In this document: one piece after another, positions 24,100 to 39,084 of the stretch
How positions within the stretch are numbered: the first letter of the stretch is position 1
Layout of the letters: each line of letters begins with the position of its first letter
Translations under genes and position numbers: made by a program
Notes under the pieces: model-generated
What the model saw: the letters and a program-made list of their open reading frames with translations, nothing else
The model's database searches: none
Told to the model about the DNA's origin: nothing
Assembly (NCBI GenBank): GCA_003254925.1
Contig: QANZ01033837.1
Coordinates: 66,945 to 130,944 of the forward strand
Direction: 5' to 3'
Source of the DNA: Chamaecrista fasciculata
Lineage: Eukaryota > Streptophyta > Magnoliopsida > Fabales > Fabaceae
Length of the DNA stretch: 64,000 nucleotides

Positions 24100-24514
24100 G
24101 TGTCCTGTCAATAAATTTGTCTGTTCATGGATCTTGAAGAATAAATGATAATAATGTAAATATGTAGTCTCTTCTGCAAGGTTAAAATCCAGAGTGTAGC
24201 CTGCAATTTCAATATTAATTACTATTTTAAAGTTGGGGGGAATACATTTTATCCTTTTAAATCAATGATGTGTTACAATTTTAACATATCAAACTTGAAA
24301 TTGATGTCTTAAAATTGTAATCAAATTTTTCTTCAAGAAAATAGATATTATTTATTAGGACCACCAGTTTTATTCCTCTTATCCTCTACACAGGTAAATT
24401 TCGGTTATATTTAATAGTGGACTTCGTTCTAATGTGCTTTATAATAATTTCTTTAAATTAATTTGAATTTATAAAAAAATTATAAAATTGTTAAAAATAA
24501 TAAATTATTTTTCT
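24100..24514. other. 3' region of the LRR receptor, intergenic
   Basis: It contains the probable 3' UTR (AATAAATGATAATAATG near 24141 is a possible polyadenylation region) and AT-rich DNA with no further feature. Confidence 0.4.
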
Positions 24515-24940
24515 AGTCCATGAACTTTATTGTGAATTCTGTTTTGATAACTAAATTATTTTTTTTTCCGTTTTAATCTTTAAACTTTTTTTATTTATTC
24601 CATGTTACTCCAAAATGTATTTATGTTTGAATCTTGCAGTTATCTTTAACATAGACAATTAATATGGACAACTTCTCTTTTATACGTATACTAAGTGTGA
24701 GTTGATAAAGAAAAAAAAAATTCATCTACAAATTAGAGATAAATTTATAATTATTTTTTTTCTTTGTCGATTCACTTATGACATATGTGAGATAAATCAT
24801 TATGTTGAATTCAAAGATAACAACAATAATAGACAAAATTATGATTGAGATTAACGGTAAAACAAATAAACCTATTTAATGATAAAAATAGAACAAAAAA
24901 CAATTTAGGAACCAAAACAAAATTAATCCTATAGTCCAAG
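24515..24940. mobile_element. Degenerate inverted-repeat MITE
   Basis: The left arm (TAGTCCATGAACTTTATTGT, TTCTGTTTTGATAAC) and right arm (GGAACCAAAACAAAATTAA, CTATAGTCC) are imperfect inverted copies. The centre shares ACTCCAAAATGT and ATCATT...TCAAAGATAAC motifs with the MITE at 5163-5589, so they are one family. It is older, judging by divergence between the arms. Confidence 0.55.
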
Positions 24941-25186
24941 AATCAGAATGATGGAGAAATTGTAAAGGAGAGGGACCAAAAGCAATAATTTTGTATGTAC
25001 ACTTGTACAGGGACTAAATTGCACAAAATAAAAACTTGTGCACCCTTATTTATGCATTCTCCTTTGGCTAAACTTTTAGTCACTTGGTGAAAACTGCATA
25101 GCGATGCGAGTGTAGAACGGAGAGGGAGACTATGAACGATGAAGCTACTAGCAATGGCGTAGCAATGTCGCCGTCTCTATGTTTCC

Positions 25187-27040
25187 ATGAAGCGCGATAT
25201 AACAAAACTTGTATCAGATGGCTTATACAGGGAAGCCCTTCACCTATACTCCCAACTCCACTCTTCTTCACTTTCTCCTCACAGTTTCACTTTCCCTCCT
25301 CTCCTCAAGGCTTGTGCCGTACTCAAATCCCTTTCGCAGGCTCAAATGCTTCATGCCCATATCATCAAATCCGGATTCCATTCAGATACATACGCTTCTA
25401 CAGCTCTCACATCAATGTACATGAAACTTCATCATCACACTGACGCCCTCAAGGTGTTCGACGATATGCCTCACCGAAACCTGGCTTCATTGAACGCCAC
25501 GGTTTCTGGTTTCTCCCAAAATGGGTGTTTTGGGGAAGCTCTCAGGGTTTTCAAGCTTATTGGATCGGAGAATTTAAGACCCAATTCAGTTACTTTGGCT
25601 AGCTTATTGCCTGCTTGTGATGTGGTCAACCATGGCGTACAGATACACAGCTGGGCAGTGAAATTAGGGGTTGAATCCGATGTTTATGTTGCCACCTCGC
25701 TTATATCTATGTATTCGAACTGTGAAGATTTGGTTTCAGCGAGTAGAGTGTATGAAGGAATAGAAAACAAGAGCGTGGTAAGTTACAACGCTTTTATAAC
25801 TGGGCTACTGCAGAATGGAGCTCCTCGTTTGGTAGTGGATGTGTTTATGGACATGAGAGTATGTTCTGAAGCTAAACCTAACTCAGTCACGTTGGTTTCG
25901 ATTCTCTCCGCGTGTGCCAGTCTCTTGAATGCTCGTTTTGGGAGTCAGGTTCACGGGCTCATTGCAAAAGTTGCAACAGGAAAGGAAGTTATGGTGGAGA
26001 CTGCACTTGTGGACATGTATTGCAAGTGTGGTTGTTGGCACATGGCTTTTGATGTCTTTGAAACAATGGAAGGGAACAGGAACTTGATAACATGGAACTC
26101 GATGATTTCTGGACTGATGTTGAATGCACAACGTGAGAAAGCTGTTAAACTTTTTCAACTGCTAGAATTTGAAGGAATGCATCCCGATTCAGCGACTTGG
26201 AACTCCATGATTAGTGGGTTTGCTCAACAAGGGAAGAGTATAGAAGCCTTTATATATTTCAGGAAAATGCAGTCAGCCCGTGTGGCTCCGAGTCTGAAAA
26301 TACTCACTAGTCTTTTGTCAGCGTGTGCAGATTCTTCTGCTTTGAGTCGAGGAAAAGAGATCCATGGGCATGCTCTCAGAATTGATATTAATGGGGATGA
26401 ATTTATGGCAACTGCACTTATTGACTTGTACATGAAATGTGGACGTTCTTATTGGGCAAGAGGAGTTTTTGATCAGTTTGATATAAAACCTGATGACCCT
26501 GCCATTTGGAATGCAATGATAAGTGGGTATGGAAGAAATGGAGACTATGAGTCTGCCTTTGAAATCTTTGATAAAATGCAGGCTCAGACGGTTCAACCAA
26601 ACACTGCAACATTTGTTAGTGTTCTATCTGCATGCAGCCACACTGGTCAGGTTGACAGAGGATTACATATTTTCAGAATGATGAGAAGAGATTATGGCTT
26701 GCAGCCAAAGCCTGAGCACTTTGGTTGCATGGTTGACCTTTTGGGTCGATGTGGTCGGTTGGATGAAGCTCGAAAGCTGGTGGAAGAATTAGCAGAGCCA
26801 TCTTCATCTATTTATGCTTCTTTGCTTGGGGCATGCAGGTCCTACTTAGATTGCAATCTTGGGAAAGAAACAGCCATGAAACTCCTAGATTTGGAACCCG
26901 AAAACCCAGCTCCACTTGTTATCCTAGCTAACATATATGCTGAGCTGGGAAAATGGACGGATGTAGAAAGGATAAGAATGATAATAAAGGACAAAGGACT
27001 GGACAAAATCCATGGCTTTAGCATGATAGAAGTTGCATGA
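25187..27040 (+). CDS. Pentatricopeptide repeat protein, PLS class with E motif (At2g02750-like)
   Basis: An intronless gene of 617 residues, normal for this family. PPR motifs repeat every 31-36 residues throughout (for example DALKVFDDMPHRNLASLNAT, SVVSYNAFITGLLQNGAPRL, AIWNAMISGYGRNGDYESAF). They alternate P, L and S types, as in organellar RNA-binding PPRs. The C-terminus (about 520-617: FGCMVDLLGRCGRLDEARKL, ASLLGACRSY, LANIYAELGKW, IHGFSMIEVA) is an E-type extension; no DYW deaminase follows. The start MKRDITKLVSDGLYREALHL agrees with the Arabidopsis At2g02750 type as I remember it. Such proteins bind a specific transcript in mitochondria or plastids, usually for C-to-U editing together with a DYW partner. 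No clear transit peptide is visible after this ATG. An upstream ATG (25132) opens a different frame. Confidence 0.93.
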   Translation: MKRDITKLVSDGLYREALHLYSQLHSSSLSPHSFTFPPLLKACAVLKSLSQAQMLHAHIIKSGFHSDTYASTALTSMYMKLHHHTDALKVFDDMPHRNLASLNATVSGFSQNGCFGEALRVFKLIGSENLRPNSVTLASLLPACDVVNHGVQIHSWAVKLGVESDVYVATSLISMYSNCEDLVSASRVYEGIENKSVVSYNAFITGLLQNGAPRLVVDVFMDMRVCSEAKPNSVTLVSILSACASLLNARFGSQVHGLIAKVATGKEVMVETALVDMYCKCGCWHMAFDVFETMEGNRNLITWNSMISGLMLNAQREKAVKLFQLLEFEGMHPDSATWNSMISGFAQQGKSIEAFIYFRKMQSARVAPSLKILTSLLSACADSSALSRGKEIHGHALRIDINGDEFMATALIDLYMKCGRSYWARGVFDQFDIKPDDPAIWNAMISGYGRNGDYESAFEIFDKMQAQTVQPNTATFVSVLSACSHTGQVDRGLHIFRMMRRDYGLQPKPEHFGCMVDLLGRCGRLDEARKLVEELAEPSSSIYASLLGACRSYLDCNLGKETAMKLLDLEPENPAPLVILANIYAELGKWTDVERIRMIIKDKGLDKIHGFSMIEVA

Positions 27041-27244
27041 GGGTTGCTCTTCCAGAAACTTCCAACCTAAATTTTTGGTGTAGAATACTAGAGTTCTGGA
27101 TCCTCTCCTTCCTTGGTAGATGTTCGATGGGTATGGCTTATGGAGCAACACTCACATCTGAGATATGTAGGTGCGATTAGGCATAAACTCATCATAACCT
27201 TTGAATTTAATTTTTGTTTATGCCTGATAGGTTAACTGCAAGTT
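27041..27244 (+). other. 3' region of the PPR gene
   Basis: Downstream sequence after the PPR stop; probably 3' UTR. No other feature. Confidence 0.4.
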
Positions 27245-27460
27245 TGTTGTGGTTTGTTATACTAGTTAGGTTGTTAGTCTAGTAACAGAGCTCTTCATGT
27301 ATAAATAAGCTCCACTCACTGTACACATATATGAAGGTTTCTCAGCATTCATATTATTCACATTCTGATATTGTAATATGGTATCAGAGCTTTGAATCTC
27401 TCAATGGAGAGCACATCTAAAAACAAGTTTAACTCGTCCCTGAACAAATTTTCTGAGTAA
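27245..27460 (+). mobile_element. Relic LTR and primer-binding site of a copia-type element
   Basis: TGGTATCAGAGC at 27379-27390 is the plant initiator-tRNA-Met primer-binding site used by many Ty1/copia and TRIM elements. The preceding 130 bp looks like a short LTR: it begins TGTTGTGG, has TGTATAAATAAGC as a TATA box (27298) and ends ATATTGTAATA. After the site, ATGGAGAGCACATC opens a short frame that stops within 20 codons. No second LTR or polyprotein is seen, so it is truncated. Confidence 0.55.
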
Positions 27461-27685
27461 ACTTGTTTTGCTCGCCTTTGGAATCTGATTCTAAAGCAAC
27501 AAGTCACAAATTTACATGATCTTTGACTTTTCTGAGTTCTGGAGGTTGTGAAATGCCTGATTTTACTCATAGTTACCACTGGTTTCTCTTGCTTTTAGAA
27601 ATAAAATAATAAGCAGAGATGAATGCTTTTAGATATGAAATTAGATCCGATTGATTACAAAGTTCTGATATGATAATTTTATTTG

Positions 27686-28223
27686 GGCAAAACATCCGTT
27701 CGTGCCCCTAACGTTTGCGGTGATTTTCAGTTATGCCCCTAACGTTTCATTTGTGTCAGTTGTGCCCCCAATGTGAAACGTTAGTTTCAATTATACCCAC
27801 AATTTCAATCATCTACAAAAGAAAACACCATTTTCGCACGATTTGAGCTCGGTTTTGATCAGATTTCATATGGGTTTTAATTTTCGGACATTACAAACTT
27901 GATTCCTTGGATCAATTTCAAAGATTAAGCTCAAAATAGCCCCAAATCCGAAGAAAATTAGACCCAATGAACCCCAAAAAGGACCAAAACGAAATGCAGC
28001 AAAACGAAGCATTTTTCTCATAATTTTCATGTGCAAAATGATCCTTAGGAGCCGAAAATGAGTACCCATAACTCATTTATCAAAACAAACTGAAATGAAC
28101 ACGGATCGAAGCTCAAAAGTTCCAAAAAACGGTACACTAACGAGGGTGGGGCATAATTGAAACTAACGTTTCACATTGGGGGCACAATTGACACAAATAA
28201 CGTTAGGGGCAGGGTGTTTTGCC
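27686..28223. mobile_element. Mutator-like foldback with perfect 9-bp target duplication
   Basis: Flanked by TTTTATTTG on both sides (27677-27685, 28224-28232). The ends are GGCAAAAC...GTTTTGCC, and the arms contain CCCCTAACGTTTGCGGTG and ACGTTAGTTTCAATTAT in inverted copies. It is 538 bp with a unique non-coding centre. A 9-bp duplication and long terminal inverted repeats indicate a non-autonomous Mutator-superfamily element. Related copy: 54600-55124. Confidence 0.85.
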
Positions 28224-28232
28224 TTTTATTTG

Positions 28233-29118
28233 TGGTTACTTTATCATCTATTGATTAGTCATAGCAGATTGAAGCAGAATGCTGGACTAATTTTTTAACT
28301 TGTGTTTCACTCTTGCTCAGACCTTAGGTGTCTAAATTCTGTAGCATGGCTACTAATGTACTTTCCTTTAGTTTCTTGTGTAAATATCGGGTTGAAAGAA
28401 CAGCTAGCAAACTATATGCTTTGTCATATATACAGAGATTTGCTAATTTAGTTTGTTTGTTTTATATAACCTGGTTTAAATTTTAACAAAATAAGCATGT
28501 AATCTGGTTTAATTAGTTGTTAGATAACCTCTGCGTGATCTGGCCCAAAAATATTATGATTTATGAATTATTAACCTCTTAAAGATCAAGTCCCAAAAGT
28601 ATGTTTTAGGCATGAATATTCAAAATACACTTTTCGGTACCTGGTTTTACTATAAATATAAACTTTTTAGTTTCTAAAGGTAATGCTCCAGGGACCAAAG
28701 AGTCAACGTTTTTTTTTTACCGAAAAATAAGTTTTCTCGCAGTCTATGACTATGTGTATGACTATGAGCTGCTTCCTTGAGTCCGTATGAAGCATGATGT
28801 TCTCATGAAAAAGGATTTCAATTACGAAGTGTAATATTTCATGAATTGTAATTGATATTCTATATTCCAATATGCCAAAACGATGGCAGAAATAAACAGC
28901 AGCAAAACTGCTCAATCAATATCAAGTTATTCATACTACTAGTCCTAGCACATCATCAAACAAAAGCAGTCAATGAAATGAACTGAGAAAGTGAGAATTC
29001 ATATGATATACTGATTGATATCCTCACCCCATGTCTTCTCTCTCTTTTCTTCTGTGGCAGGCAAGAAAAAGAAAAGGAAAACAAGAGATGCAAGCTGTTC
29101 ACTGATCAAATTAAAGGT
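28233..29118. other. Intergenic / WRKY 3' region
   Basis: AT-rich; includes the probable 3' UTR of the minus-strand WRKY gene just below 29119. The small frames at 28703-28915 and 29015-29272 are not supported. Confidence 0.4.
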
Positions 29119-32331
<3,213 letters not shown>

Positions 32332-33312
32332 AACGGTATCTTTTGATAAAGAGCTTCTCATACAACTTGTCATATGGCGAAAATCTCTTTCTCTGTCATC
32401 TCCCTTTATAGTATCGCTTCTTCTGCTTCACACACATACTATTATATATATATATATATATACTAAAACTAAAATCATGGCATTTTGACTTTCATTATAT
32501 ATATAAGCTGAAATTCAAAGAGAGAGGTTTTCATTTGCATGTGTTAGCCACTACGACATGTCCCACCCAAACTCATAAGGAAATAAGAAATTGATTAATA
32601 TTTTTTTTGTTTATATTAGTGGGTTTCTTCTATATACAAATATCGACACATAATTCAAAATTCAACGTTTGAGAGAGATGACAGAGGCACTCTTTAATTT
32701 TGAAAATTTGTCAAATTCATGAACGCGGCTATATATATATGGCAGTCAAAGTTCCACCTGCTGTATATATGCAATATTCTTCCTCTACTTTGACTATAGT
32801 GATATACCCCTCTCAAATTAATTCGGTGACATTTTTTATCTTTGATTTCTTTTGTTTTACCAATTTAATCAACCTTATTAATGTCATCATTAAATATTAA
32901 ATTTTAGGCAAAATGTGATGCGTTCCATCTAATTTTATTGCATAAATTATGATGTAAAAAATGACTTCAATTATTAACCACACAATCATACATGCATGAA
33001 TATGCACATGCATTCAGTATCTAGTTATTTTAAATACATGCTTATAATTATATAGTTGAAGTCTAGGTATATATATATATAGTCACGTGTGGGTCATGCA
33101 TGCGCATGGCTTAGGAGTCAATTTGTACAATTATTAGGTATGTGTGAATTGTGATAATTAAGGGTTGGAAATTTGGAATCACATTGTTTCAAAAGAGTCA
33201 ATCAGTAAGCTATCATCATTGCATGCTCTGATCCTACCCAAGTTTTGATTGCAGAAGTGAGAAGATTTAAGCTAGCGTACGTGTTGAGAATTTGTATTGT
33301 AGTGCAATACAT

Positions 33313-33350
<38 letters not shown>

Positions 33351-34054
33351 CACGTTAAACTCTGTGTATGTGTGTGTGGACGAACTACGTACGAATGATT
33401 GTTTAATTTGCACTTTTGAATTTTGATTAATATTTTTCAACAAACATATTCTTTGTAAAATTAAAATGCTCGTCTTTGAATAAATAAGTTACATATATTC
33501 AAGAATAATCTTAAATATATGGACTAATTGTCTCATTCATTGAAATGCACAAGTCCCTAAGCTAGTAAGAGAATTAATCACTATTATTGACATTACATAT
33601 ACTTTGGTTACAACCAAAAAAACTAATAATAATAATTGCAATATTTTAATTAAAAACCCTTGTCTCCTAGATTTAGTGAAACCTAAACTGTTCCGTAATT
33701 AGTTGGGCTGTCAGCATCATCGATCACTCTAGCTACTTCATTATTAATCCAACTATGTATACGGATCTTTGTTTAGTTTATTACAACAATTGAAGTTCAT
33801 TTTCAAACTTACAAAGCCATTCCACTGATTCAAGAGCCATTTCTGCAGCTGTCTATATATATATATATATATATATATGTGCAGAATATAAAGCTGCAAC
33901 GAACTTTTGTTTGAGAGAAAAATTCAGAACATATATAACACATACATATATACAAAGAATATGTACCTTACATGTAAGCATATGTGTATTATGTATATAT
34001 ATATTATAAGCAAGAGGCTTTCATTTTAAGAGATATGATATGAGATTATATCTC
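32332..34054. other. WRKY upstream region and AT-rich intergenic DNA
   Basis: The first few hundred bp should be the WRKY promoter. No TATA box can be chosen among the many TATATA runs. A (CA)n(TA)n microsatellite lies at 33312-33350, and TA runs lie near 32440 and 33855. No open frame is supported. Confidence 0.45.
33312..33350. repeat. (CA)n(TA)n microsatellite
   Basis: A compound dinucleotide run of about nine CA and ten TA units. Confidence 0.9.
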
Positions 34055-34221
34055 TAAATTGTTAACGGACACGCAAATATGTATGTAAAATAAATAAGGG
34101 ACTAAATTGTTAACTTAGTAAAGAAAGAGAGACTAAATAGTAAATTTTCTCTTATTTTTAATTTCGTAGACTAGTTTTAAACATGGACGACCAGAAAGGG
34201 GTGGAGCCATATAATATTAGA
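34055..34221 (-). mobile_element. Helitron-like relic, inverted copy
   Basis: Read on the minus strand it starts TCTAATATTATATGGCTCCA after an A and runs to TTTGCGTGTCCGTTAACAA. It aligns along almost its entire length with 34998-35199 in the opposite orientation (GGACGACCAGAAAGG, GGGACTAAATTGTTAACT). The 3' hairpin has decayed. Together the two copies make a 1.1-kb inverted arrangement. Confidence 0.5.
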
Positions 34222-34501
34222 TATATATTATGCAGTTTCTTTGTTTTGATTCGCTTAGTGGCATCAATTAAATCAAGTTATTTATAATTCGATCGAACAG
34301 TACCCTCTCCCTCTCCTGAGTCAAAATTACATTAAATTTTTCAAGACTTGTAACCTTCTGGGTGCTGAATATATAAATTCAACTCTGAAATATATATAAT
34401 TATATATATATATATAAAAGATGGCCGGCTCAAATGAAAACCATACAAGATAAACTTGTTTATATATAACTCAAAAATTTATATGCGGTCATGTATCTAT
34501 A

Positions 34502-35199
34502 TCTATACTATATTATATGGCTAAACTCCTTTATGATTGGTCAAAAATAGTGAATTAAAAAATTAAAAAAAAAATTACCACTCTCTCCCCACTCACTCTT
34601 CCCACTTCTTTAAAAAAAATAAATTAAAAAATGCAAAAAACAATTAAAAATTAAAAAATGCCACCACTCACTCTTCCCATATGAGGTAATTTCAAATTGG
34701 TCCTAAATATTTTATTTATTTTAGACGAGTCTTACATATTTTTATAATTTCTCAAATTGGTCCCAAATTTATTCTTTTATCAATATAAAAATCAATTCAA
34801 ACGTTACATGCCCTCATAAATAATTATGACCCTCATGGCCTGTTGACATATACTTATAACATAATTTATTAAGCTTCCTAAATTTACAAGTAAATTGTAA
34901 ACTATATGCTGGAAGCATGCCTGCATTCGTAGTCAACATGTTTGCAGAACTACCATATAATAATTAATATGTATAGTCATCTAGTACTCATCGATCATCT
35001 TATATTATATGGCTCCACTCCTTTCTAGTCGTCCATATTTTAAAACTATAGTACAAAATCAATAATAAGATAGAGGAAAATTATTATTTGATCCATTCTT
35101 TTTTACTGAGTTAACGATTTAGTCCCTCATTTTTTTTTGTGAACTCTCATTTATTTTACATATATATTTGCGTGCCCGTTAAGGACGCAAAGCCCCTAA
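34502..35199 (+). mobile_element. Helitron-like element, possibly nested
   Basis: Starts TCTATACTATATTATATGGC after an A, typical of plant non-autonomous Helitrons. The 3' end has a hairpin (TTGCGT, 11-nt loop, ACGCAA at 35168-35190) followed by CTAA (35196-35199) and then T, fitting the Helitron CTRR/A^T rule. A second 5'-like end, TCTTATATTATATGGCTCCA, lies at 34998, so a 202-bp element (34998-35199) may be nested at or share this 3' end. No Rep/helicase is encoded. Confidence 0.5.
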
Positions 35200-36493
35200 T
35201 ATATATATAGGAGTATATATTATGAAACCTTTTGCTGCCTTGTGAGAGACACTAGAATTGGAGATATTAGGTAGCTACCTAGGTACCAACTAGCTTCCTA
35301 ATTCCCGGCAAGTTTTTTCAATACATAGCCGTATAGGGTTTGCCACTTTTAATTAATATAACTTTCTCCTTTTCAATTCCCTTTAATTTCTTTAACAAAT
35401 TAAAGTTCTGATTTTGAAACTATACCCATCACAATCAGGACAACAGTTTTATGAATATACTATCATTAAAACTATATCCAATTACCTATATGAAGTCTAA
35501 TCCAAAATTTTACTTTTTTGATAAAAAATTTCTCCAAAGTTAAATACACAATTTCATCACTTATATATCTAGACCTCCAAGTTGTGATGGAGAAGAAACA
35601 TTATGGTGGTGTTAATTTTTTTGTTAAATTAATCTATTAATCTTTCTAATTTACATCACTTTTTAATTAAATTTCAAATTTATTTAATATCTAATAAATA
35701 TTTTAATCCACAAAAATCGGAGAAGACATAACTTTCATGTGAGCCATTGGATAAACTTTTAATGGTTTAGAATGAAAGGGAGAGGAAAGGAGAGGGGGAG
35801 TTATCTTTCTAATCCACATCCAATTCTGGTACAATCTTTCTTTTCTACCTTTAACCCATTCTGGTACAATAATTCTTTATTAAAAAAGTCGTATCTTACA
35901 ATGTAACCATTCATATGAGATACATTTACTTAAAAACGTATGGTTTACATATGTAACGAACTCCATGAATGAAAACAAATGCATTTCGATAACATGTCTT
36001 TTTACATGTAATTTTACATAGAGCATATAATAGAAATATTACATCAGGATTATTTTTCCCTTTTTACACGAACACAAACATGCAATATTTATTTGCGAGT
36101 TGTGTTGTGCTGTTGGTGTATCTCTTCTGATATTGCTGGACAATGTACCAAATATATCCTGCTTTTTCATCAATCATCATTGCATGAATGAGTGACCACA
36201 AAAAAATTAATAAACAAAAATGAAAACTGGGTAAGGGATTTGATGCGACGGGTTGCTACTTGCTATAAAGACTTGGATCTAGGCTTGTGCTAACATTTAG
36301 AACCTGCAATGACTTGAATCAAGGCTTGGATTCTCAACAAGGAGGTGAAAGATGAAAAGAGTAGATGTTCTAAATATCATACTTGTGATATCAGTTTCTC
36401 GAACAATTCTCAGCTGACAAGATAAACAAATTTTATAGTTAAGAAAGAAGCTTGAACATGGGACTTGACCTGCTAGACATACTGCTAAAGTGT
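35200..36493. other. Intergenic and WHIRLY 3' region
   Basis: AT-rich; nothing coding is recognised. The part near 36200-36493 is probably the 3' UTR of the minus-strand WHIRLY gene. Confidence 0.4.
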
Positions 36494-38792
36494 CTATTGT
36501 CTGCTCCATTCATAGTCTCCTCTGTGTCTCGAGTTGGCACTATTCACTCGCCTTGATTCTTCTGGCTTTATGGAATTTGCAAATGCATGCCAACCTAGAA
36601 GGTATGGCATGATAAACTACATTGAAATGCAGAAAAACTACATTCAGAATAAGAAAGATATATATCAGACTGAATTCTTAAGGACAAACTTAAATTACTC
36701 AAGAAAAGACCAAAAAGTAGTTATCAACTCCAGTCAGGTTTGATTTCTACTTCTCTCAAATGGTGGTCAGTCCTTTCTGCAACTAATTCTTATCATTGAA
36801 CAAAAACTGCCAGCAGATTTTGGCCCTCAAAGCTGGAGTGAGAGAAAGAGAGAGAACCTTGAAGAAAGAGTTGAAAACAGCTGACTCTGCTTTAGTAACA
36901 GGGATCGAGATGCTCTCATCCACGTTCACAAGTTTGTTTTGAACACCTTCCAAAACGGCATAACTAAGTCAGAAATAGAGAAAATGTTTGGCATGTAAAT
37001 TTCTCCCTTTTCTGTCTGAGGGGTTGGCATATAAATGGACCATACTTTTAATTATTACATCAAAGCTCAAGATCTTCAAAAGATAGCATCACTTAAGAAG
37101 CATTTTACAGTTCACTCACACCATCCCACTACTTACTACATCAACCCAAGTTTTTAGTGCCTGACAATACCAAGATGGCAAGGAAGAGATAAAATGATAG
37201 AGCCATGGCAAAATCTGTTAAAGAAGATGGATGATTACTTAGGTTAAAGAAGTGACCAGAACCATCTGGAAGGGGCTCCACCTTCAAAACTTTTCTAACT
37301 TGACCTTCATCGCTGCAAAACAAGACAGTTTCTTAAATGTCTTAACACGATAAAGCACAGAAACTAATGAAATGACACTCCCAAGTCCCAATCAACAAAA
37401 GAATCCTCCCCTTCACTCCAAAACAAAATAAAATAAAATCATAGAAGTTAATGAACAAAGACCTTAAACTTGTTAGTATGCTATCTCATCACAAATCAAA
37501 ATAATTAGCACATAGAAACTACCTTTTACCCTTGGAGGGATCATGATAAAATTCACAAGACTCCCTAGCGCCAAGGCTAATTAGACTTCCCATTTCACTC
37601 ACTGATAGAGAGAACACCTACATTCAAGATTCAAAGTTTCAAATCTTAAGTTATATAGAACCATACAGGTTTCATATAAGATGTTTGGCAATGGTAACTA
37701 CCAAAACAGAATCACTACATTAGTCCTCAACTAGATGAAATTAGATTACTTGAGATAACCTTCTGAAGAAGCATATAGGTGAACAATGATACCACTTGTT
37801 ATTTGTTAGCAGAAAAAGGAATAAAATGGCTACTTCTGAAAAATAGCTTCAACTACTTGAATTCTGGACTCAGGTCCAACTCTAATCTAAGGTTCGTTTC
37901 AAGGATCAATTCAGCCAGCCCTTGTGCACTTCTTTCTCAAAAATATGTAAGAACATTACATGATTTTGCATAAGTTTCAATCCTTGCTAGTGTGAGCAAT
38001 TAAGTTGAATTGGTCAGCTAGTGCCAAAATTGCCCCACCACATTCTATAAATGAACCATTTCTCTTACTAATATATCTCCAAGACTCCAACTAATCCAAA
38101 CTTAACTTTTAGCAGACGCTACATGGAAAAATCTGAATCACCTTTTTTTTGCTCCAGTCATATTGGCGCTCACCAACTGCAGGAGCAAACTGAAGCAGCA
38201 TATAGCCTTCCCTAGATATTTTGAACGCCCCTGACTGCAATAAAACTAATCCAGGAAGATTAGGAAACATAAAAATTCAATAACAGAAATCCCCCAATTT
38301 GGCAGAACTAAATAAATGCCAACACACACATACGTTCAATGACACAAACGCTGGAGGCCTTGGAAACACTGTAAGCGCGGCGTTCTCTTTATAAATTGAA
38401 TGATCCACAAGAACCCTAGGCGGCAGAGCTCCAACTAAACAAGTACACAAAAGCAAAGAAAATGAGCGCACTAGAAAATTTTTAACTTAGCCACTGGGAA
38501 ATTTTAAGATAGAAACACAAATTCTTCGCCTTGCTTCTCTTATTGTACCAGAATGGATTGAAGGTAGAAAAGGAAAATGAATAGGAATAATTGTACCAGA
38601 ATTGGATTTGGATTCAGCTGCGGCGGCGGCCGAGACGAAGAACTTAGAGTGGCGGCATTTGACAGAATGTGTGTTCGTTGAGGAAGATAATAATGGATTG
38701 AGGAAGAAGGTTGAAGTTAAAGAAGTGGGCTTAGAAATGGAAAGAAGGGAGAGATTAAGGGACGAAGAAGATGGCAACTGTAGCTGAAGCAT
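36494..38792 (-). CDS. WHY1: WHIRLY single-stranded DNA-binding protein, plastid type
   Basis: Seven exons in frame: 38597-38792, 38334-38434, 38142-38234, 37523-37617, 37239-37312, 36858-36946, 36494-36616; 256 residues. Residues 1-60 are Ser/Leu-rich with few acids, a typical plastid transit peptide. The Whirly domain follows: [99 protein letters not shown] and [20 protein letters not shown], ending DYEWSRQ as in WHY1/WHY3. WHIRLY tetramers bind single-stranded DNA, stabilise the plastid genome and, in the nucleus, affect defence genes. Oddity: the near-invariant DNA-binding motif KGKAALT reads KENAALT (residues 81-87), and several other core positions differ. The choice between WHY1 and WHY3 type is provisional. 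Divergent from the DUF1664 gene 1.2 kb away. Confidence 0.92.
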
Positions 38793-39084
38793 CTTCTCCC
38801 CTATCCCTTCTGATCTTTCCCGGGTTACACTGTTTCATTACCAATATTTTTATATTTATATAGAATTATATTTTGAACCTTGAATCAATGATAAAAATGT
38901 ATAATTTTAACTCTCATCTAACCTAACTTGATTCAAGTAATTCTATTAAATATACATGTCTTAATAAGTAATATTTTTTTTATTTGTAATTCATACTTAG
39001 AATTTGAAGAGAAAAAAAGAGTAAATATATTATTTAGTTCTTGAAAGATTACAAAGCCAACAATTTAGTCCATAGTACAAAAAA

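Noticed and set aside
34408..34425. Short TA runs and other TATATA tracts considered as promoters
   Set aside because: TA tracts are everywhere in this AT-rich DNA; none is placed convincingly relative to a start codon.
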